14,843 nucleotides of DNA from Azoarcus sp. (GTDB lineage: Bacteria; Pseudomonadota; Gammaproteobacteria; Burkholderiales; Rhodocyclaceae). Each line of letters begins with the position of its first letter. The first letter of the stretch is position 1. Below, piece after piece: positions 6,863 through 13,907 of the stretch. Under the pieces are notes generated by a model. That model was not told the origin of the DNA and did not search any database. It was given only the letters and a program-made list of their open reading frames with translations. Made by a program: the position numbers and the translations under genes. Location of the stretch: NCBI GenBank assembly GCA_031282905.1, contig JAITCV010000183.1:1-14843 (forward strand), read 5' to 3'.

Positions 6863-7905
6863 GTCCGCGCTCCATCGAGTCGAACACCGTCATAGAGCGG
6901 ACGCGGCGGACGGGACGCGATCAGGCCAAGCCGGACAGCGTCGTCGATCTGGCGGTCGATCACCTTCCACACCGATTCATCCCAGCGTGTGCTGTAGGCG
7001 GCAGGCAAGCGCTCCTTGAGAAAAGGCAGGGCATGGCGTTCGTGTTCACGGAAACCGATTTCCGTATAGATCACATCCAGCACACTCGTATCCGCGCGCA
7101 GCGCGCCGTTGGCCGCGGCGAACAAGCGGGCCAGGCGCGTCGCCGTCACGCGGTTGTTTTCCACCCATTCGCGCCGCGCGGCCAAGCCCACCAGGAAAGG
7201 ATCGCCGCTGCCAGCCTCTTCACCACCACTGGCCTGTTTCCACATATCGGCCACGCGGGCGATTTCGCGCACGCCATTGGCCACCAAGCGGGTGGCGGTC
7301 GGCTCGAGCACGATCACGGCATCGACATCGCCACGTTCGAACAGCGCCAGATTGGCGGTGGGCGGGCCGAAAATCACCTCGACATCGCGTTTCAAATCGA
7401 TACCGGCCAACGACGCGGCCAGCCGCGCCTGCTGATAGGTCTCGGACGTTTCCGGCTGGGTGGCGATGCGCTTGCCGATGAGATCGGCCGGTTTCCGGTA
7501 AGGGCTGTCGTTTTGCACCAGCCACTTGCCATGGTTGTTGAGCGCAGGACCGAAAAGCACGATGTCCTGGCCGCGCAAGACGAGATTGCCCAGGCCAACC
7601 GCGCCAAACACGCCCACATCGAGCGCCCCCGCCGCAAGTTGGATCTGCATCTTGCCGGGATCGGCGGTAACCCATTGCAGATCGAGTCCACTACTGAGCG
7701 CGGGATCGAGACGGGCAACCAGCGGCCGCCAAACCGACCCGGCGCTCCCCGGTGACGGCAGGGTGATACGAACCGGTACCGGGTTGCCATCGGCCGCCCG
7801 CGCCGCGGATGCGGCCACCAGCACGCCGGCGCTCGCCATGAGCGATGATTTCAAAAAAGCGCGCCGGGCGCGGTTGTGGGGAGGAACGGGATTTTCGGGG
7901 GGCAT
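6859..7905 (-). CDS. Periplasmic substrate-binding protein, NMT1/SsuA-TauA type, TAT signal
   Basis: 348 residues. The N-terminus NRARRAFLKSSLMASAGVLV, then ending ARAAD, is a twin-arginine signal (ARRAFLK) with cleavage near residue 37, so it is probably exported folded. The mature part has the two-lobed periplasmic binding fold (VPVRITLPSP, GALDVGVFGAVGLGNLVLRG, PADLIGKRIATQPET, ERGDVDAVIVLEPTATRL). ATG 7905 has GGAG eight bases upstream; an ATG at 7977 would give a long tail before the signal. It is the first gene of the minus-strand operon and sets its substrate specificity, likely a sulfonate or other organosulfur compound judging from the downstream dioxygenase and sulfurtransferase. 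The exact ligand is unknown. Confidence 0.9.
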   Translation of the reverse strand: MPPENPVPPHNRARRAFLKSSLMASAGVLVAASAARAADGNPVPVRITLPSPGSAGSVWRPLVARLDPALSSGLDLQWVTADPGKMQIQLAAGALDVGVFGAVGLGNLVLRGQDIVLFGPALNNHGKWLVQNDSPYRKPADLIGKRIATQPETSETYQQARLAASLAGIDLKRDVEVIFGPPTANLALFERGDVDAVIVLEPTATRLVANGVREIARVADMWKQASGGEEAGSGDPFLVGLAARREWVENNRVTATRLARLFAAANGALRADTSVLDVIYTEIGFREHERHALPFLKERLPAAYSTRWDESVWKVIDRQIDDAVRLGLIASRPPRPLYDGVRLDGART

Positions 7906-7960
7906 GTTTTTCTCCAGTGCCGCAAACCATTGGGGCAGCGCGTCGTAGCGTGTCGTAACA

Positions 7961-7974
7961 GTTAGCAAGCTAAC
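7961..7974. promoter_or_regulatory. Palindrome in the leader of the organosulfur operon
   Basis: GTTAGC-AA-GCTAAC is a perfect 6-bp inverted repeat 56 bases before the SBP start codon. The AT-rich stretch just upstream on the minus strand (about 7980-8060) should hold the promoter; a weak candidate is TTGTAG, 17 bases, TTTACT. A LysR-type or other dimeric regulator site is plausible, but no regulator gene is present in the window. Confidence 0.35.
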
Positions 7975-8447
7975 CAAATAAATGAGTAAAAGCAGGGAAA
8001 CACTCTACTACAACTAAAATTTACGTCGTTCTATGAAAAAATGATTTGTATACTAACTATTCAGCTAAACCCGCCAAACCACGAAGCACCGCCGCTCCCG
8101 ATCTGATGTTTCGCGCTTTATCCACTTCGCTCTGATGGCGATGTATTATGTCGATGCGCTGGTGTTGCACGCCCTGATCTGCCAGCAGTGGATATGGGTT
8201 GAGACATCCAATGGCCACCCGCTCCGCGCTGATGAGTGAGTCGGCCAAGATAGGGATTCTGGAAGGAATTCGATTTTCTCCAGAACATGACCTATCAACA
8301 CGAAATGAGCCGCAATGAAGATCCTATTGCCTGCAAAAGTATGTTGAGCATTCGCGTTGTCACCCGCGCCCTGTTGATCAAGATGTCGGTGAGCAACGCA
8401 AATCGCCACGCCGTTCCCGCCGGAAAGCCGGAACAAGCTGTTTCGGG
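7975..8447. other. Intergenic region without a confident gene
   Basis: About 470 bases between the minus-strand operon and the plus-strand gene at 8502. The left 90 bases are AT-rich, as expected of a promoter. The rest (about 8057-8290) has short open frames on both strands. One is a minus-strand frame with a TTG start at 8248 containing NPYPLLADQGVQHQRID; another is a 34-residue plus-strand frame from about 8129 (MAMYYVDALVLHALICQQ). Neither has a ribosome binding site or a domain I recognise. It may be a decayed gene. Confidence 0.4.
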
Positions 8448-8453
8448 TAGAAT
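8448..8453 (+). promoter_or_regulatory. Probable -10 box for the secreted-protein gene
   Basis: TAGAAT in the context GGGTAGAATGCGCGC, 48 bases before the ATG. No good -35 box is seen. The same context (GGGTATAATCGCGCGC) precedes the gene at 9301. A perfect palindrome CGCCATATGGCG (8469-8480) lies in the leader. Confidence 0.45.
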
Positions 8454-8501
8454 GCGCGCTGCATCCAGCGCCATATGGCGTCTTTTTACAGGAGAAAATT
8501 G

Positions 8502-9014
8502 ATGCGCAACCAATTTGTTCGTCCCCTTGTCCGTTCCCTGCTCTTTGCCGCCATCGCAGGCGTCGTCGCTTCCCCGGCCATGGCTGATCCTGGCCTGGCC
8601 GAGCGTCGCGCCATCACCGCTTACGAACAAGGCGCTTACGCCACTTTGCTGAAAGACATCCAGACCGCCGCCGGTTTCGCGGTGCCGGTCGAGGTCAAGT
8701 GGGAAACCATCGCCCTGAGCGATCAGGCAGACAATTATGCTCAAGACGATTTCTGGACCAATATCTTCTTCGTCCCGCTCAAGCAGGCCCTGGCCACGGT
8801 TGCGGCCGACGACATGGGCAAGCAGGCGGTGCAGGCCAAGCTCAAGAAAATCGTCGTCCATTACGATTCCGCCACCGCGCCGGTCAGCGCCTATGCCGAC
8901 GGCGTGAGTTTCAAGAGTGGCGTCCTGACGCTCAACTTCACGCCCTACACCAACGCGGGAGACATCGAACCGCGCGCCAAGGCCATCCAGAAGGTACTGG
9001 AAGCGGGGCTGTAA
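8502..9014 (+). CDS. Small secreted protein of unknown function
   Basis: 170 residues. A Sec signal peptide is clear: basic MRNQFVRPLVR, a hydrophobic core, and a probable cleavage after SPAMA near residue 28. The mature protein of about 142 residues begins DPGLAERRAITAYEQGAY and is a mix of helices and a sheet-like C-terminal part (KLKKIVVHYDSAT, GVSFKSGVLTLNF). It has no cysteines, lipobox or membrane segment. AGGAGA eight bases before ATG 8502 fixes the start. It is a single-gene unit with its own -10 box and a strong hairpin after the stop. I do not recognise a named family. The sequence shows only that it is exported, probably periplasmic, and likely to be well expressed. Confidence 0.8.
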   Translation: MRNQFVRPLVRSLLFAAIAGVVASPAMADPGLAERRAITAYEQGAYATLLKDIQTAAGFAVPVEVKWETIALSDQADNYAQDDFWTNIFFVPLKQALATVAADDMGKQAVQAKLKKIVVHYDSATAPVSAYADGVSFKSGVLTLNFTPYTNAGDIEPRAKAIQKVLEAGL

Positions 9015-9040
9015 ACACATCCTCGTGTGCATGCATTATG

Positions 9041-9073
9041 AATGGAAAACCCGGTACTGCCGGGTTTTCCATT
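9041..9073. terminator. Strong hairpin after the secreted-protein gene
   Basis: AATGGAAAACCCGG and CCGGGTTTTCCATT form a perfect 14-bp stem with the 5-base loop TACTG, 27 bases after the stop codon. The T-run lies inside the stem rather than after it. Confidence 0.7.
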
Positions 9074-9262
9074 CACCGTCGTTCATCGTTCATCGTCGTT
9101 GCGCGCGGGCTTCCTGATCATGACTACAACGTGTCATGGCCAGATGGCGGCTCGTCATATTTCCTACATATGAGGCGAATGTATTCCGCCTCCCGGCCCC
9201 TTGTGGCGGACGGATGCCGCGGCGTTTCTTCGCGGGCCGTGCTCATCGCGGAAGCGGGTGGG

Positions 9263-9268
9263 TATAAT
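9263..9268 (+). promoter_or_regulatory. Probable -10 box for the UgpB-like gene
   Basis: A consensus TATAAT in GGGTATAATCGCGCGC, 33 bases before the ATG at 9301. The -35 region (TGCTCA at 9240-9245, spacer 17) is weak. Confidence 0.5.
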
Positions 9269-9300
9269 CGCGCGCCTGTTTTGTTTTTGGGGAAATTGCC

Positions 9301-10590
9301 ATGTGCAAGATGGTTCGGCTGTGCTGTTCCGTGGTGTCGATGGCGCTGACGGCGTCGGTGTTCGCCGCGCCGGCGCCGGTAAAGGAGACGATCGCGCAGC
9401 GGATCGAAATCTTCCAGCAACTGCCCGCCAGACGCGCTGCAGCATTGCGCGGACTGATCGAGCGCTTCAACGCCCAGAACAAGGCTTATCAGGTCGCGCT
9501 GGTCGAACATGACTGGCACGCACAAAAAACGCCCCATTTGCTGATTCTTTCAGGAGACGGGGAAGAGGCTTTCCTCGCGGGCAAACCGCGTTTCAGGCCA
9601 CTGCATGTGGTGATGAAGGAAGCGGGAGCGGCGCTGCAAACCCTGCGCCCGTCCGCCGCGATGAGTTCCACGCCGGTCGACGCGAAAGGACTGCTGCGGG
9701 CGCTGCCGATCGGGATGTCCACGCCAGTGCTCTATGTCAATCGTGACGCGCTGCGTCGTGCCGGGCTTGATCCCGACCATGCGCGGCTGTCGACCTGGCG
9801 CGATTTGCAAAATACCCTCGCCCAACTGGCCGACAGTGGTTCGACCTGTCCATACACGGTGGCCGAACCGGGGCGGGTGATGGTTGAAAACCAGTCGGCA
9901 TGGCATAACGTGCCGGTGGCTCTGGTGCGGAACAGGAAGGCGCAACCCGCGTTCAACGGCTTCTTCCAGGTCAGGCATGTGGCACAGATGGCGAGTTGGG
10001 TGCGGGCGCGCTACCTGCATGTGTTCGCCAACCGCGCCGAGGCTGAACAGCGTTTCGTCAGCGGCGAATGCGCGATGATCGCCGCGCCGTCCGATAGCTG
10101 GGTCGATTTCCGCCGCCAGGAAGGATTCGATGTCGCCGTGACCCGGCTGCCGTATTACGACGATTTACCCGGCGCGCCGCAGAACACGCTCGCCGACGGG
10201 CCATCGCTGTGGGTGTCCGCGGGCAAGAAGGCCATTGAATACAAAGGGGTGGCGAGTTTCGTCCGGTTCTGGCTGCAAGCCGAAAATCAAGCGGCATGGC
10301 AGCGTGAAACGGGCTACCTGCCGCTCAACCGCGCCGGCCTGCTGGCGGCGCGGAGCGATTTGCCGGAGAACGATGTCGACAACACGGGGAACGATGTCGA
10401 CAACATCCAGGTCGCCGTCGACCAGTTGACCCTGAAACCGGCGACCAGCGTATCCGCCGCGCAAGCCGTGGTTGGCCGCGAGACCGTCCGCCAGGTGCTC
10501 GACGAGGAACTGGCGGCGGTATGGGCGGACCACAAGGCAACCAAGGCCGCGCTCGACAACGCGGTCGCGCGGCTGGCTCCCGGAAAATGA
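9301..10590 (+). CDS. UgpB-like extracellular solute-binding protein (family 1), orphan
   Basis: 429 residues with an N-terminal signal peptide (MVRLCCSVVSMALTASVFA, cleavage near 22). Family-1 binding protein features resemble UgpB, the glycerol-3-phosphate binder: RIEIFQQL, ALPIGMSTPVLYVNRDALRR with AGLDPD (135-159), GECAMI, and QAAWQRETGYLPLN. Length is close to UgpB (438). It would bind a polar solute in the periplasm. No permease or ATPase genes adjoin it. Instead ispB follows at once, so it must share a transporter encoded elsewhere or have another role. Residues 357-370 carry an in-frame duplicated heptad (NDVDNTG/NDVDNIQ). The mature N-terminus is shorter than expected for the first lobe (only about 80 residues before EEAFLAGKPRF), so ligand specificity may differ from UgpB. 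Confidence 0.8.
   Translation: MCKMVRLCCSVVSMALTASVFAAPAPVKETIAQRIEIFQQLPARRAAALRGLIERFNAQNKAYQVALVEHDWHAQKTPHLLILSGDGEEAFLAGKPRFRPLHVVMKEAGAALQTLRPSAAMSSTPVDAKGLLRALPIGMSTPVLYVNRDALRRAGLDPDHARLSTWRDLQNTLAQLADSGSTCPYTVAEPGRVMVENQSAWHNVPVALVRNRKAQPAFNGFFQVRHVAQMASWVRARYLHVFANRAEAEQRFVSGECAMIAAPSDSWVDFRRQEGFDVAVTRLPYYDDLPGAPQNTLADGPSLWVSAGKKAIEYKGVASFVRFWLQAENQAAWQRETGYLPLNRAGLLAARSDLPENDVDNTGNDVDNIQVAVDQLTLKPATSVSAAQAVVGRETVRQVLDEELAAVWADHKATKAALDNAVARLAPGK
10368..10405 (+). repeat. 21-bp tandem duplication inside the UgpB-like gene
   Basis: GAACGATGTCGACAACA occurs at 10368-10384 and again at 10389-10405, a period of 21 bases (7 codons), so the frame is kept. The near-perfect identity suggests a recent slippage event. 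Confidence 0.8.
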
Positions 10591-10634
10591 AAGAACAAGC
10601 CCGCGTGTCGTCCGTCGTTCCCGCCGAGGTATTC

Positions 10635-11609
10635 ATGGCGTCGTCCGCCCAGCAACTCTTCGCGCCGATTGCCGCCGATATGAAGGCAGTCGACGCGGTC
10701 ATCCGCGATCGCCTGCATTCCGAAGTGGTACTGATCCAGCAAGTGGCGGAATACATCATCCAGAGCGGAGGCAAGCGCCTGCGTCCGGCCTTGGTGCTGT
10801 TTGCCGCCAACGCGCTCGGCTATCGCGGCATCCAGCACCACGAGCTGGCCGCGGTCGTCGAACTCATCCACACCTCGACCCTGCTCCATGACGACGTGGT
10901 CGATGAGTCCGAACTGCGCCGCGGCAACCAGACCGCCAATGCCATGTTCGGCAACGCCGCCGCCGTGTTGGTGGGGGATTTCCTCTACAGCCGCGCCTTC
11001 CAGATGATGGTCAATGTCGACAACATGCGCGTGATGCAAGTGCTCGCCGACACCACCAATGTCATTGCCGAGGGCGAAGTGCTGCAGTTGCTCAATTGCC
11101 ATGATGCCGACGTAACCGTCGAAGGCTATCTGCGCGTGATCCGCTTCAAGACCGCCAAGCTCTTCGAGGCCGCCGCCCGCCTGGGCGCCATTCTGGCCGG
11201 GGCGGACGAGACCACCGCGCAGAATCTTGCCGATTTCGGCATGCATCTGGGCACGGCGTTCCAGATCATCGACGATGTGCTCGATTACTCCGCCGACGAG
11301 GCCGCGACCGGCAAGCATCTGGGGGACGATCTGGCCGAGGGCAAGCCAACCCTGCCGCTGATTCATGTCATGCAACATGGCCGCCCCGAACAGGCGGCGG
11401 TCGTGCGGCGGGCAATCGAGACCGGCGGACGCGAGGATTTCCCCGCCGTTCTGGCAGCCATCCAGGCTACTGACGCGCTGGAGGCCGCCCGTCGATACGC
11501 CCGCATCGAGGCCGAACGCGCAAGCCAGATGGTTTCCACCCTCCCCCCTTCCATTTTCAAGGAAGCCTTGCTAGAATTATCGATCTTTGCAATCGCCAGA
11601 GATCGTTAG
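10635..11609 (+). CDS. ispB: Octaprenyl diphosphate synthase (trans-isoprenyl chain elongation)
   Basis: 324 residues, the same size as E. coli IspB and alignable with it end to end (RDR C-terminus). It condenses farnesyl diphosphate with isopentenyl diphosphates to make the ubiquinone side chain. Visible are GGKRLRP (45-51), the first Asp motif LLHDDVVDE (83-91, D86-D87-x-x-D90), GDFLYSRAFQMM, KTAKLFEAA (172-180), the second Asp motif FQIIDDVLDY (209-218) and GKPTLPLIH. ATG 10635 has GAGG six bases upstream and matches the E. coli N-terminus. An alternative ATG at 10587 overlaps the stop of the UgpB-like gene as ATGA, which would add 16 residues and couple translation. It is cytoplasmic. tRNA-Pro follows 50 bases downstream. 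Confidence 0.95.
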   Translation: MASSAQQLFAPIAADMKAVDAVIRDRLHSEVVLIQQVAEYIIQSGGKRLRPALVLFAANALGYRGIQHHELAAVVELIHTSTLLHDDVVDESELRRGNQTANAMFGNAAAVLVGDFLYSRAFQMMVNVDNMRVMQVLADTTNVIAEGEVLQLLNCHDADVTVEGYLRVIRFKTAKLFEAAARLGAILAGADETTAQNLADFGMHLGTAFQIIDDVLDYSADEAATGKHLGDDLAEGKPTLPLIHVMQHGRPEQAAVVRRAIETGGREDFPAVLAAIQATDALEAARRYARIEAERASQMVSTLPPSIFKEALLELSIFAIARDR

Positions 11610-11659
11610 ATAAGTTGTCTGGATATCATCGGCGCTTCTGGCGGCGCAAGGTCATCAAT

Positions 11660-11736
11660 CGGGGAATAGCTCAGCCTGGTAGAGCACTGCGTTCGGGACG
11701 CAGGGGCCGGAGGTTCGAATCCTCTTTCCCCGACCA
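11660..11736 (+). tRNA. tRNA-Pro (anticodon CGG)
   Basis: 77 bases with encoded CCA. The acceptor stem is CGGGGAA/TTCCCCG. The D arm contains AGCTCAGCCTGGTAGAGC. The anticodon stem is CTGCG/CGCAG with loop TTCGGGA, giving anticodon CGG. The T arm is GGAGGTTCGAATCCTC-like with the standard TTCGAAT loop. It is a complete cloverleaf immediately downstream of ispB. Confidence 0.97.
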
Positions 11737-12059
11737 ATAGACCAACCGCCATTCGATTCAAGTATCGCCAGGCCGCTCTTGGCCGGTCGCTTGCCTGCAT
11801 CTTCCCCTTTGGTTTTTCCTGTTTTTCCCCCTGTTTCTTCCCAATTGCCCGAGCGGGCGTGTTGTTTCGTCATCGGTTTTCCTTTTTTCTCCATAAGGAT
11901 TCATCCACTGACGTGCAATGTATATATGATATTTTTACAACGCTTGGAAATAAAACGGTCTAGGATACTCAGCTCCATCAATCGTCAAACTGAAAAGCGC
12001 GCTTTTTCTCCGATTTCCTTTTTGCGCCGTTTTCCAGTAATCCCCCGGAGTCGAATGCA
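11737..12059. other. Intergenic region upstream of the SsuA-like gene
   Basis: 323 bases with no gene. 11801-11845 is a pyrimidine-rich tract. 11915-11960 is AT-rich (TGTATATATGATATTTTTACA) and is the likely promoter area for the gene at 12060, although no clean -35/-10 pair stands out. Open frames antisense to the tRNA are artefacts. Confidence 0.5.
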
Positions 12060-13055
12060 ATGAAAAAATCCAATGGCTTCAATCCCGGCAAGCGCGCGGC
12101 GCTGGCTCGTCTTGCTGGTCTTTCCGCCGTGCCGGTACTGGGATCGATCGGACTCCTGCCGTCCCTATCCCGCGCGCAGGAACCGCTTCCCGCATCTTTT
12201 CGCGTCGGCTACCAGAAAGGCACGGCCATCCTCATCGTATCCAAGGAACGCCACGATCTCGAAAATGGATTGAAAAAAGCGGGCGTCGACAAGGTCGACT
12301 GGATCGAATTCCAATTCGGCCCGCCCATGCTCGAAGCCATCACTGCCCGTTCCATCGATATCGGCTCGGTGGGCGACACGCCGCCCATTTTCGCCCAGGC
12401 AGGCGGAGGCGACATTCTCTACGCGCTGGCGGTGCCGAACAGCCCGCACGGCATTCTCGTGCCCAAGGATTCGCCCGCCCGCGCGCTGGCCGATCTCAAG
12501 GGCAAACGCATTGCCTTTGGCAAGGGATCGAGCGCACACAGCGTATTGCTCAAGGCGCTCAAGCGTGACGGCTTGAGCTATCAGGACATCCAACCCATCT
12601 ATCTCGGACCAGCCGAAGCCACTGCGGCGTTTGCCAGCGGCACGATCGACGCCTGGGTGATCTGGGACCCGTATTACGCGCTGGCCGAGGAACAACTCGG
12701 CGCGCGGGTATTGGTGGCCTCGGAAAAGATACCGGATCTGGTCGGCACCTCCTTTTATATCGCCAACAGGGATTTCGCCCAGCGTCATCCAGCGGTGCTG
12801 CGCGCGGCGCTGGATTCCTTCATCGACACCATCAAATGGGCCGACACCCACCGCGACGAAGTCGCCGTGCTGGCGGCGAAGAGCACCGGGCTCGATCTGG
12901 CAATCCAACAGCGCGCATTCTCCCGCGCCCCCTTGAGCCACTCCGCGTTTACCGAGGAGATTCTGACCGGGCAGCAACAAACCGCCGACGTGTTTTTCGA
13001 ACAAAAACTGATCCCGCACAAGGTCAACATCCGCGATATCGTCTGGCGGGGCTGA
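12060..13055 (+). CDS. Aliphatic sulfonate-binding protein (SsuA-like), orphan
   Basis: 331 residues. A signal peptide (GKRAALARLAGLSAVPVLG, ending LSRAQE) carries KR where TAT signals have RR, so it is either a weak TAT or a Sec signal. The mature protein is typical SsuA: FRVGYQKGTAILIVSKE, then WIEFQFGPPMLEAI, SIDIGSVGDTPPIFAQA, GILVPKDSPARALADLKGKR, AFGKGSSAHSVLLKALK, and DAWVIWDPYYALAEEQLGARVL. SsuA delivers alkanesulfonates to the SsuBC importer. No ssuB, ssuC or ssuD adjoins it, so it may supply the importer at 5250-6862 or one elsewhere. ATG 12060 has GGAG nine bases upstream. A hairpin follows the stop. Confidence 0.9.
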   Translation: MKKSNGFNPGKRAALARLAGLSAVPVLGSIGLLPSLSRAQEPLPASFRVGYQKGTAILIVSKERHDLENGLKKAGVDKVDWIEFQFGPPMLEAITARSIDIGSVGDTPPIFAQAGGGDILYALAVPNSPHGILVPKDSPARALADLKGKRIAFGKGSSAHSVLLKALKRDGLSYQDIQPIYLGPAEATAAFASGTIDAWVIWDPYYALAEEQLGARVLVASEKIPDLVGTSFYIANRDFAQRHPAVLRAALDSFIDTIKWADTHRDEVAVLAAKSTGLDLAIQQRAFSRAPLSHSAFTEEILTGQQQTADVFFEQKLIPHKVNIRDIVWRG

Positions 13056-13076
13056 GTTTCGGGAGATAAGGACAGC

Positions 13077-13114
13077 AAAAACATCGCCGTACCGGAAAAA
13101 CCGGCGGCGATGTT
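13077..13114 (+). terminator. Hairpin terminator after the SsuA-like gene
   Basis: ACATCGCCG (13081-13089) pairs with CGGCGATGT (13105-13113), and an inner CCGG/CCGG stem encloses the loop AAAAA. There is no long T-run. It lies 26 bases after the stop codon. Confidence 0.65.
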
Positions 13115-13164
13115 GCCGTCAATCTTCCTGCGCCAAAAACACTTCCGGGCAGACGGCCTTTCAA

Positions 13165-13184
13165 GGGCGACGCATGCGTCGCCC
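13165..13184. repeat. Perfect 20-bp palindrome of an interspersed repeat type
   Basis: GGGCGACGCATGCGTCGCCC is its own reverse complement, with flanks AA and CTACG. Translated frames give VGATHASPL, a false-protein signature of a palindromic repeat common in betaproteobacterial and other genomes. Confidence 0.65.
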
Positions 13185-13333
13185 CTACGTGGCGTTGCGA
13201 ATCGGCATTGGACGAGATTGCCCATGCTGCAGCGTGTGTCAATTGCTGGCGTTGCCAGTCGTAATGTTCGCCCAGCGTTGGCTTTCGTTACGGTAAAGAT
13301 ATTGCTGCCGTCGATCAATTGTCCGGCTATATA

Positions 13334-13363
13334 TTGTCAGCGCGATATGGATAGTGCTATAAT
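13334..13363 (+). promoter_or_regulatory. Strong sigma-70 type promoter for the GNAT gene
   Basis: TTGTCA (13334-13339), an 18-base spacer ending in TGC, then TATAAT (13358-13363): a consensus -10 with an extended TGn element and a 5/6 -35. Transcription would start near 13370, leaving a leader of about 22 bases before ATG 13393. Confidence 0.75.
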
Positions 13364-13392
13364 ACGGCGTTGGTCCATCCATGGAGAACGCC

Positions 13393-13851
13393 ATGAATTT
13401 CATTCAAATCACAAAGGCGGAATACGAAGACCTGAAAGAAATACTGGAATTGCAATATCGCGCCTATCAGAGCGAGGCATTGATTCACAACGACTTTTCC
13501 ATTCAACCGCTGACCCAAAGCCTGGATGAACTGGTGCGCGAACATGGCAAAAACATCATCCTGAAAGCGGTTGCCGAAAGCCGGATCGTCGGCTCTGTGC
13601 GCGCATACGCCGAAAATGGAACCGTCTTCATTGGCAAGCTCATGGTACACCCGATATATCAGAATCGAGGACTTGGCAAACGACTGTTGCAGGCAATAGA
13701 AGACAAATTTCCTCAACCACGATGTGAGCTTTTCACCAGCCTGAAAAGCGAAAAAAATGTGCGTTTGTATGAAAAATGCGACTATTCTCGTTATAAAAAA
13801 GTTATATCACCTTCCGGGATGATCTTCATCTATTTTGAAAAATACAGATAA
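13393..13851 (+). CDS. GNAT-family N-acetyltransferase
   Basis: 152 residues covering the whole GNAT fold: an N-terminal helix region (EYEDLKEILELQYRAYQSEA), central strands (RIVGSVRAYAENGTVFI), the acetyl-CoA pyrophosphate loop VHPIYQNRGLGKRLLQAIE (Q90-x-x-G93-x-G95), and NVRLYEKCDYSRYKK, where N122 and Y126 are in the usual positions. It transfers an acetyl group from acetyl-CoA to an unknown amine. ATG 13393 is preferred over ATG 13381 because GGAGA lies between them at the right distance. The gene is clearly AT-richer than its neighbours (A-runs near 13748 and 13795), suggesting acquisition from elsewhere. There is no antitoxin-like gene upstream, so a TacT-type toxin role is not supported. 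Confidence 0.88.
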   Translation: MNFIQITKAEYEDLKEILELQYRAYQSEALIHNDFSIQPLTQSLDELVREHGKNIILKAVAESRIVGSVRAYAENGTVFIGKLMVHPIYQNRGLGKRLLQAIEDKFPQPRCELFTSLKSEKNVRLYEKCDYSRYKKVISPSGMIFIYFEKYR

Positions 13852-13907
13852 TACTATGATTCGTAGCGTAGACCAGCGAATTCGGAATTCGGAATCGCGT
13901 CATTGAA

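Noticed and set aside
8295..9032. 245-codon minus-strand frame
   Set aside because: It is antisense to the secreted-protein gene, which has a signal peptide and ribosome binding site.
10314..11378. 354-codon minus-strand frame
   Set aside because: It is antisense to ispB, with composition typical of complementary-strand readings.
11606..11894. Minus-strand frames containing GFEPPAPASRTQ
   Set aside because: They are antisense to tRNA-Pro(CGG), the same artefact type.
13393..13851. GNAT gene as a TacT-type toxin of a toxin-antitoxin pair
   Set aside because: No ribbon-helix-helix antitoxin gene lies upstream; only the promoter and repeat DNA are there.
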